From: Cupriavidus sp. U2
GTDB taxonomy: Bacteria; Pseudomonadota; Gammaproteobacteria; Burkholderiales; Burkholderiaceae
Direction: 5' to 3'
Length of the DNA stretch: 64,000 nt
Assembly: GCF_009663685.2 (NCBI RefSeq)
Contig: NZ_RCOG02000032.1
Coordinates: forward strand, 736,382 to 800,381
Shown here piece after piece: positions 22,807-31,479 of the stretch. The stretch's first letter is position 1. Every line of letters starts with the position of its first letter. The translations under genes and the position numbers were made by a program. The notes under the pieces are model-generated. The model made no database searches, was not told the DNA's origin, and saw nothing but the letters and a program-made list of their open reading frames with translations.

Positions 22807-23424
22807 ATGCCGGCCATGACGCGAAATACCCGTAACAACTCCAACGGCCGTTTCCCGGGCGCCTTTGCTCCGGAAGACGACGACGACCTGCCCAAGAGCA
22901 AGTCGCAGCGCAAGCGCGACATGACCGAGCTGCAGGACCTGGGCGCCGAACTCGAGGCGCTGGCCAAAGACCGCCTGGCGCGGGTGCCGATGCCAGAGTC
23001 GCTGGCGGACGCCATCCATGCTGCGCGCAAGATCACCAGCCACGAAGGCAAGCGCCGCCAGATGCAGTTTGTCGGCAAGGTCATGCGCAGCCTGGACGAC
23101 GACGAAGTGGCCGCCATCCGCGCCGCGCTGGAAGGCTTCAAGGGCACCAGCAAGGCCGAGACCGCCAAGATGCACCTGATGGAACGCTGGCGCGAACTGT
23201 TGCTGGCCGACGACGCCAACCTGACCAGATTCCTGGGCGAACACCCGGGCGTGGACGTGCAGTCGGTCCGCAACATCATCCGCAACGCGCGCAAGGAAAA
23301 GGAACTGGGCAAGCCGCCGAAGTACTACCGCGAGCTGTTCCAGGCCATCAAGGCCGCACTGGAGGGTGGCGATGATGGCGATGAAAGTGCCGCAACAGAC
23401 ACCCAAAAGGAACCCGACGCATGA
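22807..23424 (+). CDS. yjgA: Ribosome-associated protein YjgA/DarP (DUF615)
   Basis: 205 aa; a start three codons later is also possible since neither has a clear ribosome site. It is a helical RNA-binding protein that joins late 50S assembly. Typical signatures are KSKSQRKRDMTELQDLG, ITSHEGKRRQMQFVGKVMR and KPPKYYRELFQAIK. Its length is a little above the usual 180 or so because of a Glu/Asp-rich tail. The stop overlaps the next start by 4 bp. Confidence 0.93.
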   Translation: MPAMTRNTRNNSNGRFPGAFAPEDDDDLPKSKSQRKRDMTELQDLGAELEALAKDRLARVPMPESLADAIHAARKITSHEGKRRQMQFVGKVMRSLDDDEVAAIRAALEGFKGTSKAETAKMHLMERWRELLLADDANLTRFLGEHPGVDVQSVRNIIRNARKEKELGKPPKYYRELFQAIKAALEGGDDGDESAATDTQKEPDA

Positions 23425-24068
23425 ATCCGCCGCTGACCGCCCCCGTTCCCCGTCACCACCCCGACGAGCTGGTGGTCGGCTTCGTTTCCATTTCGGACCG
23501 GGCGTCGTCCGGCACGTACCAGGACGAGGGCATCCCGGCCCTGCGCGACTGGTTCGGCAAGGCGCTGACCTCGCCGTGGCAGGCCGTGGAACGGCTGATT
23601 CCCGATGAGGCACCGCTGATTTCGCGCACGCTGATCGAACTGGTGGACGTGGCCGGATGCGATCTGGTGCTGACCACCGGCGGCACTGGTCCGGCCCGGC
23701 GCGATGTGACGCCCGAGGCCACGCTGGCCGTGGGTACCAAGGAAATGCCGGGATTTGGCGAGCAGATGCGACAAGTGAGTCTGCACTTCGTGCCGACGGC
23801 CATCCTGTCGCGCCAGGTGGCGGTGATCCGCGAAACGCCGAGCCGGGCGGCGCTGATCGTGAACCTGCCCGGCCAGCCCAAGGCCATTCGCGAGACGCTG
23901 GAAGGCCTGCGCGACGTGGAAGGCCGCGTGATCGTGCAAGGCGTGTTCGCGGCGATGCCCTATTGCATCGACCTGATCGGTGGCCCGTATGTGGAAACCA
24001 ACGAAGCCATCGTGAAGGCGTTCCGGCCGAAGAGCGCGCTGCGCGCGAAGCCGAACCCGACGGTCTGA
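23421..24068 (+). CDS. mog: Molybdopterin adenylyltransferase
   Basis: 215 aa. It adenylates molybdopterin in molybdenum cofactor synthesis, before metal insertion by MoeA. MoCF-domain motifs are visible: VSISDRASSGTYQDEGIPAL, LVLTTGGTGPARRDVTPEAT, and ALIVNLPGQPKAIRETLEGL, the last being the substrate-binding loop typical of Mog. It is translationally coupled to yjgA, a pairing seen in related genomes. A terminator follows, with the next gene convergent. Confidence 0.93.
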   Translation: MNPPLTAPVPRHHPDELVVGFVSISDRASSGTYQDEGIPALRDWFGKALTSPWQAVERLIPDEAPLISRTLIELVDVAGCDLVLTTGGTGPARRDVTPEATLAVGTKEMPGFGEQMRQVSLHFVPTAILSRQVAVIRETPSRAALIVNLPGQPKAIRETLEGLRDVEGRVIVQGVFAAMPYCIDLIGGPYVETNEAIVKAFRPKSALRAKPNPTV

Positions 24069-24084
24069 CCGGCCGATGCCGATG

Positions 24085-24116
24085 ACGCCCTGCCCCACCC
24101 GGCGCAGGGCGTTTTC
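24085..24116 (+). terminator. Terminator after mog
   Basis: The stem ACGCCCTGC/GCAGGGCGT (24085-24093 with 24104-24112) is followed by TTTTCT. It touches the stop of the convergent AEC gene. Confidence 0.8.
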
Positions 24117-24997
24117 TATTTCAGCCCCAGATACAGCCCGATCGGCACGAACACCACGGCGGCGATATTGCCGAGCAGCACGATGGACGCCACCTGGTCC
24201 GGTTCCTGCCGGAAGTGGTCGGCCACCAGGAAATTCAGCACTGCCGGCGGCAGCGACGCGAAGACGAACAGCAGCCCGCGCTGCAGATCGGTCATCGGCA
24301 CCCACCATGCCAGCAGCAGCGCCACGGCGATACCGGCCAGCGGGCAGACCACGGCGCCCAGCACGCCCATGCCCCAGTTGCGCAGGCTCACATCCTTCAT
24401 CCGCACACCCAGTGCGAACAGCATCAGCGGCACCGTGGCATCCCCGAGCAGCTTGATCGATTCGTAGACCGGCCCGGGCAGCGCAAATACCGGCTTGGCA
24501 AGCGATAGCGCCACGCCGGCCACGGTGGCCAGCACCATCGGATTGCGCGCGATCTGCGCCATCGACGCATGCCGGTTCACGATTTTCATGCCGATCGTGA
24601 AATGCATCAGGTTCGATGCCGCGAACAGCGCCACGGCCGGCGCCAGGCCCACCTGCCCGAAGGCGAAGACCGACAGCGGCAGCCCCATGTTGCCGCAGTT
24701 GTTGAACATCATCGGGGGCACGAACGTGCGCGGATTGGCGCCGCTCATACGGGCCACCACCCAGGCCAGGACGCCCGACCCGATGACCACGGCCACGGCG
24801 CAGGCCAGCAGCACCAGGTGATCGGCCAGCACGAAATCCTTGCTGATGAATGCCGATACCACCAGCAACGGCGCGATCACTTCGAGCATCGCCTTGTTGA
24901 TGCCCGCCATGTCCGGATGGGCACGCCGCCCATATATCCAACCGATCAGGATGATCAGGATGACCGGCGTGATGATCGAGACGATGCGCGTGAACAT
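24116..24997 (-). CDS. AEC-family permease
   Basis: 293 aa from MFTRIVSI. About ten membrane segments are visible in two halves, the usual layout of the auxin-efflux-carrier family, whose bacterial members move malonate, malate or other anions. Characteristic pieces are MMFNNCGNMGLPLSVFAFG in the middle and LPPAVLNFLVADHF near the end. Substrate cannot be assigned from sequence. It is 85 bp downstream of orn in the same direction. Confidence 0.88.
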   Translation of the reverse strand: MFTRIVSIITPVILIILIGWIYGRRAHPDMAGINKAMLEVIAPLLVVSAFISKDFVLADHLVLLACAVAVVIGSGVLAWVVARMSGANPRTFVPPMMFNNCGNMGLPLSVFAFGQVGLAPAVALFAASNLMHFTIGMKIVNRHASMAQIARNPMVLATVAGVALSLAKPVFALPGPVYESIKLLGDATVPLMLFALGVRMKDVSLRNWGMGVLGAVVCPLAGIAVALLLAWWVPMTDLQRGLLFVFASLPPAVLNFLVADHFRQEPDQVASIVLLGNIAAVVFVPIGLYLGLK

Positions 24998-25082
24998 GGC
25001 AGGGGCGAGGCTGGACGGACTCTGGCGGCGTGGCCGGTCCGTCGTGGAGCCCGCCCGCCGGGTTCTTGTTCTTGAGAGGGTG

Positions 25083-25715
25083 TTACGCGGCGGGGCCGGC
25101 GGGAGCGGCAGATGTTGCCGGTGCCGGCAACGTGGCGGCCGCTTCGGCCGGCGTCTTGATGAAGTGCTGGCGGTAGTAGCGCAGTTCTTCCACCGATTCC
25201 AGGATGTCGGCCAGCGCCGTGTGCAGCTGACGCTTCTGAAAACCCTTGTGGATGGCGGGCTCCCAGCGTTTGCACAGTTCCTTGAGCGTCGAGACGTCGA
25301 GATTGCGATAGTGGAAGAACGCTTCAAGCTTGGGCATGTAGCGCGCCATGAAGCGGCGGTCCTGGCAGATCGAATTGCCGCACATCGGCGACTTGCTGGC
25401 CGGCACCCAGCGTTTCAGGAAGGCCAGCAGCTCGGCCTCGGCCTGGGCTTCGGTCAGCGTCGATGCCTTGACCTTGTCGATCAGGCCCGAGCGGCCATGC
25501 GTGCCCTTGTTCCAGTTGTCCATGCCATCGAGCACGGCATCCGACTGGTGAATCACCAGCACCGGCCCTTCGGCCAGGATGTTCAGTTCGGAATCGGTCA
25601 CCACCACCGCCACCTCGATGATGCGGTCGGTATCCGGCTGCAAGCCGGTCATTTCCATGTCCAGCCAGACAAGGTTGTTTTCACTTTTGACGGAGGATGC
25701 GGCGGGGCTTGTCAT
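25083..25715 (-). CDS. orn: Oligoribonuclease
   Basis: 210 aa. It is the 3'-5' exonuclease that clears RNA dinucleotides and pGpG. DEDDh motifs are seen: WLDMEMTGLQPDTDRIIE (Asp and Glu), GNSICQDRRFM (Asp) and HTALADI (His, Asp). The E. coli enzyme is about 181 aa; the extra residues form an Ala/Pro-rich tail after RQHFIKTP. The tail is common in this lineage by inference and likely unstructured. Confidence 0.95.
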   Translation of the reverse strand: MTSPAASSVKSENNLVWLDMEMTGLQPDTDRIIEVAVVVTDSELNILAEGPVLVIHQSDAVLDGMDNWNKGTHGRSGLIDKVKASTLTEAQAEAELLAFLKRWVPASKSPMCGNSICQDRRFMARYMPKLEAFFHYRNLDVSTLKELCKRWEPAIHKGFQKRQLHTALADILESVEELRYYRQHFIKTPAEAAATLPAPATSAAPAGPAA

Positions 25716-25877
25716 CTGGCGGTACGGCTCGATATGGGCTTGGAAAAGGAATTGCCCCGGATCGGCGGGTGGCCGGGGGCGAACAATTTATAATTCTCGC
25801 ATATCTGCCCCGGATGGCATGCCGCGCACTTCGGCTTTCCCGTTGCTGCGCCGCGCCATCGTCTACAAGGCTTGCCG

Positions 25878-27128
25878 ATGTTCACGCTGATCTTTCTTGC
25901 CGCCCTGGTCATCATGGTGCTGACCAAACTCTGGCTCGCCTCGCGCCAGATCCGCCATGTGGCGCGCCATCGCGGCGCCGTGCCCGCGCGGTTTGCCGAC
26001 ACCATCGCCCTGTCCGCCCACCAGAAGGCGGCGGACTACACGATTGCCCGCACCCGACTGTCGATGCTCGAAGTGCTGACCGGCGCCGCCGTGCTGATCG
26101 GCTTCACGATGCTGGGCGGCCTGCACGCGCTGAACCAGTTCTGGCTCCATACCTTCCCGGACAACGCCTACTTCTACGGCGTGGCGCTGATCGCCAGCGT
26201 GGCCGTCATCGGCGGGCTGTTCGACCTGCCTTTCTCGCTATACGGCCAATTCGTGATCGAGCAGCGATTCGGCTTCAACAAGATGACATTCGGACTGTGG
26301 CTGGCCGATCTGGCCAAGATGGCCGCAGTGGCCACCGTGCTGGGCCTGCCGCTGCTGCTGGCCGTGCTGTGGCTGATGGATCGCGCCGGCCCCTACTGGT
26401 GGCTTTACACCTGGCTGCTCTGGGTGGGCTTCAGCCTGTTGCTGCAGGTTATCGTGCCCACGTATATCGCCCCGCTGTTCAACAAGTTCGAACCACTGGC
26501 CGACGAAGGCCTGCGCGAGCGCATCGAGGCGCTGCTGCGCAAGTGCGGATTCGCCAGCAAGGGCCTGTTCGTGATGGACGGCAGCCGGCGCAGCGCGCAT
26601 GGCAACGCCTATTTCACCGGCTTCGGCGCGGCCAAGCGCATCGTATTCTTCGACACGCTGCTGGAGCGCCTGGACGGCGAGGAGGTGGAGGCGGTGCTGG
26701 CCCACGAGCTGGGCCACTTCAAGCGCCGCCACGTGGCCAAGATGATCGCGGTCACGTTTGCGCTGTCGCTGGTATTCCTGGCGATCCTGGGCTGGCTGGC
26801 CACCCGCGAGTGGTTCTTCACGGGCCTGGGTGTGCTGCCGAACTTCGGCACCAGCAACAATGCGCTGGCGCTGGTGCTGTTCTTCCTGGCGCTGCCGGTG
26901 TTCACGTTCATCCTCGGGCCGCTGGCCAGCCAGTCGTCGCGCCGGCATGAATTCGAGGCCGACGAGTTCGCCGCGCACCAGACCAATGCCGGGCACCTGG
27001 TGTCCGCACTGGTGAAGCTGTACAAGGACAACGCGTCAACGCTGACGCCGGACCCGATCTATAGCGCGTTCTACTACTCGCATCCGCCCGCGGCCCAGCG
27101 GATCGACCGCCTGCTGTCGCACGCATGA
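25878..27128 (+). CDS. M48 (Ste24p-like) membrane zinc metalloprotease
   Basis: 416 aa from ATG at 25878; a TTG two codons earlier is less likely. It is a polytopic CAAX-protease type enzyme with an M48 N-terminal domain (residues about 30-200) and the catalytic HELGH at 276-280, with the third zinc ligand in HEFEADEFAAHQT. Such enzymes cleave membrane or exported proteins; bacteria lack CAAX prenylation, so the substrate is unknown. It is coupled by a 4-bp overlap to rsgA and divergent from orn, a neighbourhood seen in other betaproteobacteria. Confidence 0.93.
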   Translation: MFTLIFLAALVIMVLTKLWLASRQIRHVARHRGAVPARFADTIALSAHQKAADYTIARTRLSMLEVLTGAAVLIGFTMLGGLHALNQFWLHTFPDNAYFYGVALIASVAVIGGLFDLPFSLYGQFVIEQRFGFNKMTFGLWLADLAKMAAVATVLGLPLLLAVLWLMDRAGPYWWLYTWLLWVGFSLLLQVIVPTYIAPLFNKFEPLADEGLRERIEALLRKCGFASKGLFVMDGSRRSAHGNAYFTGFGAAKRIVFFDTLLERLDGEEVEAVLAHELGHFKRRHVAKMIAVTFALSLVFLAILGWLATREWFFTGLGVLPNFGTSNNALALVLFFLALPVFTFILGPLASQSSRRHEFEADEFAAHQTNAGHLVSALVKLYKDNASTLTPDPIYSAFYYSHPPAAQRIDRLLSHA

Positions 27129-28102
27129 CCCGCAGCGCACGCCATCACAACGCCGGCAAGGGCTCCGGCAAGGGCAATGGGGCCGATACGGAATCCGCAC
27201 TGATCGTCGCCGCGCATGGCCGCCACTACGTGGTGGAACGCACCGATGGTTCCCACCTGCATGCCTTCCCGCGCGGCAAGAAAAGCGACGCGGCGGTGGG
27301 CGACCACGTGCGCATCGAACTGGCCGCGGTGGACCAGGGAGTGATCACCGGCATCGATCCGCGCAAGAACCTGCTGTACCGGTCAGACCAGTTCAAGTCG
27401 AAGCTGCTGGCGGCCAATATCGACCAGGTCATCATCGTGCTGGCCACCGAGCCGAGCTTCTCGGAGGATTTGCTGGGCCGCGCGCTGGTGTCGGCCGAGG
27501 CGCTGGAGATCCGCCCGCTGGTGATCCTGAACAAGACCGACCTGACCGGGCGGCTCGACGACGCGCGCCGCCGCCTGAAGCTGTACCAGGATCTGGGCTA
27601 CGACACGCTGGAGCTGTCCGTCCACGGCCGCCCCGACGAGGCCCTGGCCGCGCTGCAGCCGCGCACGGCGGGGGTGTCCAGCATCCTGATCGGGCAGTCG
27701 GGCATGGGCAAGTCGTCGCTGCTGAACCTGCTGATTCCAGGCGTGGAAGCCCAGACGCGCGAAATTTCGTCGAAGCTCGACTCCGGCAAGCACACCACCA
27801 CGTTCACGCGGCTCTATCACCTGCCGGCCGAATGGGCCGTGGTCGATGGCCAGCCCGGCTATCTGATCGATTCCCCAGGCTTCCAGGAATTCGGCCTGCA
27901 CCACCTGAGCGAAGGCATGCTGGAGCGCGCCTTCCCGGAATTCCGGCCGCGGCTGACCGAGTGCCGGTTCTACAACTGCCACCACATCAACGAGCCGGGC
28001 TGCGGCGTGCTGGGCGCCATCGATAACGGCACGATCTCGCCGCGCCGCCACCAGCTCTATACGCAGCTGCTGCACGAATCGCGTCAGCAGAAGCCGTGGT
28101 AA
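27125..28102 (+). CDS. rsgA: Small-subunit-dependent GTPase RsgA
   Basis: 325 aa. It is a circularly permuted GTPase that checks late 30S assembly. An N-terminal OB fold (VGDHVRIELAAVDQGVITGI) is followed by G4 (NKTD), G1 (GQSGMGKSS), G2/G3 regions (DTPG-like IDSPGFQEFG) and a C-terminal zinc finger (CRFYNCHHINEPGCGV). All expected elements are present. Confidence 0.95.
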   Translation: MTRSARHHNAGKGSGKGNGADTESALIVAAHGRHYVVERTDGSHLHAFPRGKKSDAAVGDHVRIELAAVDQGVITGIDPRKNLLYRSDQFKSKLLAANIDQVIIVLATEPSFSEDLLGRALVSAEALEIRPLVILNKTDLTGRLDDARRRLKLYQDLGYDTLELSVHGRPDEALAALQPRTAGVSSILIGQSGMGKSSLLNLLIPGVEAQTREISSKLDSGKHTTTFTRLYHLPAEWAVVDGQPGYLIDSPGFQEFGLHHLSEGMLERAFPEFRPRLTECRFYNCHHINEPGCGVLGAIDNGTISPRRHQLYTQLLHESRQQKPW

Positions 28103-28166
28103 GCCCCGGCTGGCAATTGGCGTCGGCCGTGGTAAGGTAAAAGCACCTGCCTGCCACGGCTTCATC

Positions 28167-28472
28167 ATGAAACTGCTGCTGAGGACGCCTTCGCTGGTCC
28201 ATGCCGCGCATTGCCAGAACGTGCTGGATGCAGCCGGCATCCGCGCGGAAGTCCGCAACACCTGGCTTGCCGGCGCGGCGGGCGATATCCCGCTCAATGA
28301 AAGCGCCCCGCAGGTCTGGATTCTTGACGACGCGGCCGAAGCCGATGCCTGGGCCGCGCTCAATGCGGCGGCCAATCCCGCGCCGGGGCCGCGCTGGCAA
28401 TGCCACCGCTGCGGCGAATGGCACGAGGCGCAATTCGCCGCATGCTGGCACTGCGGCGCGCACCGGGAATAA
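28167..28472 (+). CDS. DUF2007-type small protein with C-terminal zinc ribbon
   Basis: 101 aa. Residues 1-70 resemble the DUF2007 putative signal-transducing domain (start MKLLLRTPSLVHAAHCQNVLDAAGI). The C-terminus has two CxxC pairs (CHRCGEW and CWHCGAH) that should bind zinc. The function is unknown. It follows rsgA by 64 bp in the same direction and precedes a terminator, so it may share the rsgA transcript. Confidence 0.82.
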   Translation: MKLLLRTPSLVHAAHCQNVLDAAGIRAEVRNTWLAGAAGDIPLNESAPQVWILDDAAEADAWAALNAAANPAPGPRWQCHRCGEWHEAQFAACWHCGAHRE

Positions 28473-28477
28473 AAAAA

Positions 28478-28503
28478 AGCGCCACGACCGTGGCGCTTAT
28501 TCC
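28478..28503. terminator. Terminator between the DUF2007 gene and the CobD-like gene
   Basis: The stem AAGCGCCAC/GTGGCGCTT has a 4-nt loop, with eight A before it and TATT after it. It suits the convergent pair, best for the minus strand. Confidence 0.75.
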
Positions 28504-28517
28504 TAGTCCTTCGGGGG

Positions 28518-29495
28518 TCAGCCCACCCAGAGGGCCAGCGAGATCATCGCCAGCAGCAACATCCAGAGGATCACGGCACGCCAGACCAGGCCCACCGCCG
28601 ACTGCAGCGTACGGACGCCGGGGTCCGCGCCAAACTCGGGCGGCACCGGCTCGGCTTCGCTCATGCCCGGCGCGTAGTCCACGCCAGCCAGGCTCGTGCG
28701 CAGCATGACGCTCGAATCCTCTTCGGCCAGCGGCTGGCCCAGCCGCACGCCGAGCGCCCCGCCGCCACTGGCCAGCAGGATGCCGTTGACCGCATCGTTC
28801 CACTTGCGCGCGTGGTTGCGCCACGCGTAGACCGCGTCCTCGAAATTGCCGACGATGGCAAACCCGATTGCCGTCAGCCGCGACGGCACCCAGTCCAGCA
28901 CGTAGAACGCGCGCGCGGCGAAACGCCCCAGGGCCGGGCTGCGTTCGTTCGATGGCGTGTTCCACTGGCGATTCAGGAATTCGGCCGTGCGATACAGCAC
29001 CACGCCGCCGGGGCCGATCGGCACCAGGAACCAGAAGAACACCCCGAACACATGGCGATGCACGGCCACGATGGCCGCTTCCAGCGTGTGGCGGACAATC
29101 TCGCTGACGGGCATTTCCACCGTGTCGAGCCCGGTCCATTCATGCAGCAGCGTGCGGGCGGTATGCAGGTCGTCCCGGTTCAGCGCCTCGTGAATGTCGG
29201 TGAAGTAATGGCTGAACTGGCGGAAGCCCAGCGTCAGGTAGAGCAGCAGGACATTCCAGACCAGGGTCAGGGCCACGCTGATCGACGCCAGCAGGTAGTG
29301 GACAAACACCACGGCCAGCGTGAGCGGCAGCACAACGGTGAGCCACGCCAGCGCGGCGTCGCGCGGGCGACCGGTGTCGAAGGCGTGCTCGGCGCGGTCA
29401 CCCAGCACACGCACGATGTCGTAGATGGGATTGTTCCGGCCGAGCGCCCGGAATTGTTCGGCAATCAGCGCCAGGAGAATGGATACGAAGGTCAT
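28518..29495 (-). CDS. CobD/CbiB-like membrane protein
   Basis: 325 aa from MTFVSILLAL. Several membrane segments are visible (about residues 50-95, 150-175 and the last 25). It matches the CobD/CbiB superfamily, whose true members amidate adenosylcobyric acid, but no cobalamin genes are near. Proteins of this group standing alone in Burkholderiaceae are annotated as CobD-like and may belong to the AmpE-like branch. A cobalamin role is therefore uncertain. It has a weak ribosome site. Confidence 0.78.
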   Translation of the reverse strand: MTFVSILLALIAEQFRALGRNNPIYDIVRVLGDRAEHAFDTGRPRDAALAWLTVVLPLTLAVVFVHYLLASISVALTLVWNVLLLYLTLGFRQFSHYFTDIHEALNRDDLHTARTLLHEWTGLDTVEMPVSEIVRHTLEAAIVAVHRHVFGVFFWFLVPIGPGGVVLYRTAEFLNRQWNTPSNERSPALGRFAARAFYVLDWVPSRLTAIGFAIVGNFEDAVYAWRNHARKWNDAVNGILLASGGGALGVRLGQPLAEEDSSVMLRTSLAGVDYAPGMSEAEPVPPEFGADPGVRTLQSAVGLVWRAVILWMLLLAMISLALWVG

Positions 29496-29642
29496 CGCGT
29501 GACGATTAATCGGCGCACGGCGTGTGCCGCGGCGGTCGCATGCCGGATAGGCCAGACGATAGCATAGCGGCAAGTGTTCCAAGTACCTGTAAGCACTGGT
29601 TACGGGTAAACAACTGACGCCCGCGCAACGGGCGGCCGCAAC

Positions 29643-29673
29643 GCAAACGCCCGCCAGGGCGGCGGGCGTTTGC
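29643..29673. terminator. Terminator-like hairpin between pirin and CobD-like genes
   Basis: A 13-bp stem (GCAAACGCCCGCC with its complement) has a 5-nt loop, 16 bp past the pirin stop. The T-run is only three long, so strength is moderate. Confidence 0.65.
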
Positions 29674-29688
29674 AGTTCCCCTCACCGG

Positions 29689-30390
29689 TTACGCCGGCAG
29701 GTCGAACACCAGCACTTCGGCGTCGGCGCCCTTTTCCAGGCTCACGGCATCCTCGCCGGCAAGCTTGGCGGCGTCGCCCGTTTCCAGCGGCTGGCCATTG
29801 ACCGTCACCCGGCCGCGCGCCACATGCACATAGGCCTGGCGCCCGGGCTGCAGCGCCAGCGTGGCAGCCTCGTCACCGTCGATCAGGCCGGCAAACAGGC
29901 GCACGTCCTGATGGATCACCACTGAGCCGTCGGCCCCGTCCGGACTGCCGACCAGGCGCAGGCGACCCCGCTTTTCGGTGGCGTCGAAGGTCTTTTCCTC
30001 GTAGCCCGGCTCGATGCCCTGCTGGTTCGGCATGATCCAGATCTGCAGGAAGTGCGTCGTGGCGTCTGCCGCATGGTTGTACTCGGAGTGGCGTACGCCG
30101 GTGCCCGCGCTCATGCGCTGCACGTCGCCCGGACGGATGACACTGCCGTTGCCCATGCTGTCCTTGTGGGCAAGTTCCCCTTCCAGCACATAGCTGATGA
30201 TTTCCATGTCGCGATGGCCATGGGTGCCAAACCCCATGCCGGGCGCCACACGGTCCTCGTTGATCACACGGAGCGGGCCAAACTGGATATGGCGCGGGTC
30301 GTAATAGTCGGCAAACGAGAACGTATGGTACGACTTGAGCCAGCCATGGTCTGCATAACCGCGATCTTCAGACTTACGGATTTCAATCAT
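29689..30390 (-). CDS. Pirin-family protein (YhhW-like bicupin)
   Basis: 233 aa. The N-terminal cupin carries the metal site GTHGHRDMEIISYVLEGEL and SAGTGVRHSEYN; the C-terminal cupin (VRLFAGLIDGDEAATLAL onward) is degenerate, as in E. coli YhhW, a quercetin 2,3-dioxygenase. The physiological substrate is unknown. It is divergent from a LysR-type regulator with a shared 144-bp control region, so it is probably that regulator's target. Confidence 0.92.
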   Translation of the reverse strand: MIEIRKSEDRGYADHGWLKSYHTFSFADYYDPRHIQFGPLRVINEDRVAPGMGFGTHGHRDMEIISYVLEGELAHKDSMGNGSVIRPGDVQRMSAGTGVRHSEYNHAADATTHFLQIWIMPNQQGIEPGYEEKTFDATEKRGRLRLVGSPDGADGSVVIHQDVRLFAGLIDGDEAATLALQPGRQAYVHVARGRVTVNGQPLETGDAAKLAGEDAVSLEKGADAEVLVFDLPA

Positions 30391-30484
30391 TTTGATGGCC
30401 CTCCTTGTGGCCTGGAATCGAACCCTTCAGCTCCTGGCTGCGGGCCCGGCGGCGTTTCGATGCTAGGCAGTTTAGGGGAGCGGG

Positions 30485-30513
30485 AGTATATTGGCGGGCA
30501 CCGCGTTAGAAGC
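30485..30513 (-). promoter_or_regulatory. Candidate promoter of the pirin gene
   Basis: TATACT (30485-30490 on the minus strand) sits about 95 bp before the pirin start, with a poor -35 (GCTTCT) 17 bp upstream. A weak -35 is usual for promoters that need a LysR activator. Confidence 0.4.
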
Positions 30514-30518
30514 ACTTG

Positions 30519-30533
30519 TTCAGAAATTCTGAA
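30519..30533. promoter_or_regulatory. LysR-type operator palindrome
   Basis: TTCAGAAATTCTGAA is a perfect 15-bp palindrome of the T-N11-A type bound by LysR proteins. It ends one base before the regulator's ATG and is centred near -48 relative to the candidate pirin promoter, so it could both activate pirin and block the regulator's own expression. Confidence 0.6.
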
Positions 30534-30534
30534 T

Positions 30535-31467
30535 ATGCCCCTGTCACTCGAATCCCTTGAAGTCCTTGACGCCATCGAGCGCAAAGGCAGTTTTGCGGCC
30601 GCCGCCCACGAAATGGGCAAGGTGCCCTCCGCGCTGACTTATGTGGTGCGCAAGCTCGAGGAAGACCTCGACGTACTGCTGTTCGATCGCCGACGGCACC
30701 GTGCCGAACTGACGCCGGCGGGTCGCGCGCTGCTGGACGAAGGCCGCCACCTGCTGCATGCGGCCGACGACCTGGCACGGCGCGTCAAGCGCCTGGCCAC
30801 CGGCTGGGAGGCCAGCCTGAATATCGCCGTGGACGATCTGGTCAATTTCCGGGCCCTGCTGCCCGTCATCCAGGACTTCTACGCCGAGAACACGGCCACC
30901 CGACTGCGCTTTGCCAAGGAAGTGCTGGGCGGCACCTGGGATGCGCTGGTCAGCAACCGGGCCGACCTGATCATCGGCGGCGCGTACGAGATTCCGAGCA
31001 CCCAGGGCTTCCAGGTGCGGCCGCTGGGCACGATTCCGTTTGTCTTCGCCGTGGCCGCGCATCATCCACTGGCCACCGAGGAAGGCCCGCTCACGACGAT
31101 CCAGATTGCCAAGCACCGCATCGTGGCCGTGGGCGATACGTCGCGCAACCTGCCCGCGCGCACCCATGGCGTGCTGGCCGGCCAGGACGTGCTGGTGGTG
31201 CCCACCATGCGCGACAAGCTCGAAGCGCAGATCCGCGGCCTGGGCTGCGGCTGGCTGCCCGCGCCGATGGCACAGCCCCATATCGAAAGCGGCGTGCTGC
31301 AGGTGCGCGAAACCGTGGAAGTGCGCGCGCCCGGCAACTTCAAGGTGGCATGGCGCACCAATACCCGCGGCAAGGCGCTGCAATGGTGGTCCAGCAAGCT
31401 CGACGATCCCCGCCTGGCGCAGGCGTTGATGCAGCAGGCGCCGCAGCAACCGGAGTCGTTCGAGTAA
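30535..31467 (+). CDS. LysR-family transcriptional regulator
   Basis: 310 aa. The winged helix-turn-helix covers about residues 1-62 (LEVLDAIERKGSFAAAAHEMGKVPSALT has the LysR signature), followed by the periplasmic-binding-protein-like effector domain. The ATG is immediately preceded by the palindromic operator and has no ribosome site, so translation may be weak or leaderless. It is divergent from the pirin gene, its most likely target. The effector is unknown. Confidence 0.92.
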   Translation: MPLSLESLEVLDAIERKGSFAAAAHEMGKVPSALTYVVRKLEEDLDVLLFDRRRHRAELTPAGRALLDEGRHLLHAADDLARRVKRLATGWEASLNIAVDDLVNFRALLPVIQDFYAENTATRLRFAKEVLGGTWDALVSNRADLIIGGAYEIPSTQGFQVRPLGTIPFVFAVAAHHPLATEEGPLTTIQIAKHRIVAVGDTSRNLPARTHGVLAGQDVLVVPTMRDKLEAQIRGLGCGWLPAPMAQPHIESGVLQVRETVEVRAPGNFKVAWRTNTRGKALQWWSSKLDDPRLAQALMQQAPQQPESFE

Positions 31468-31479
31468 GTCCGCCGCACC

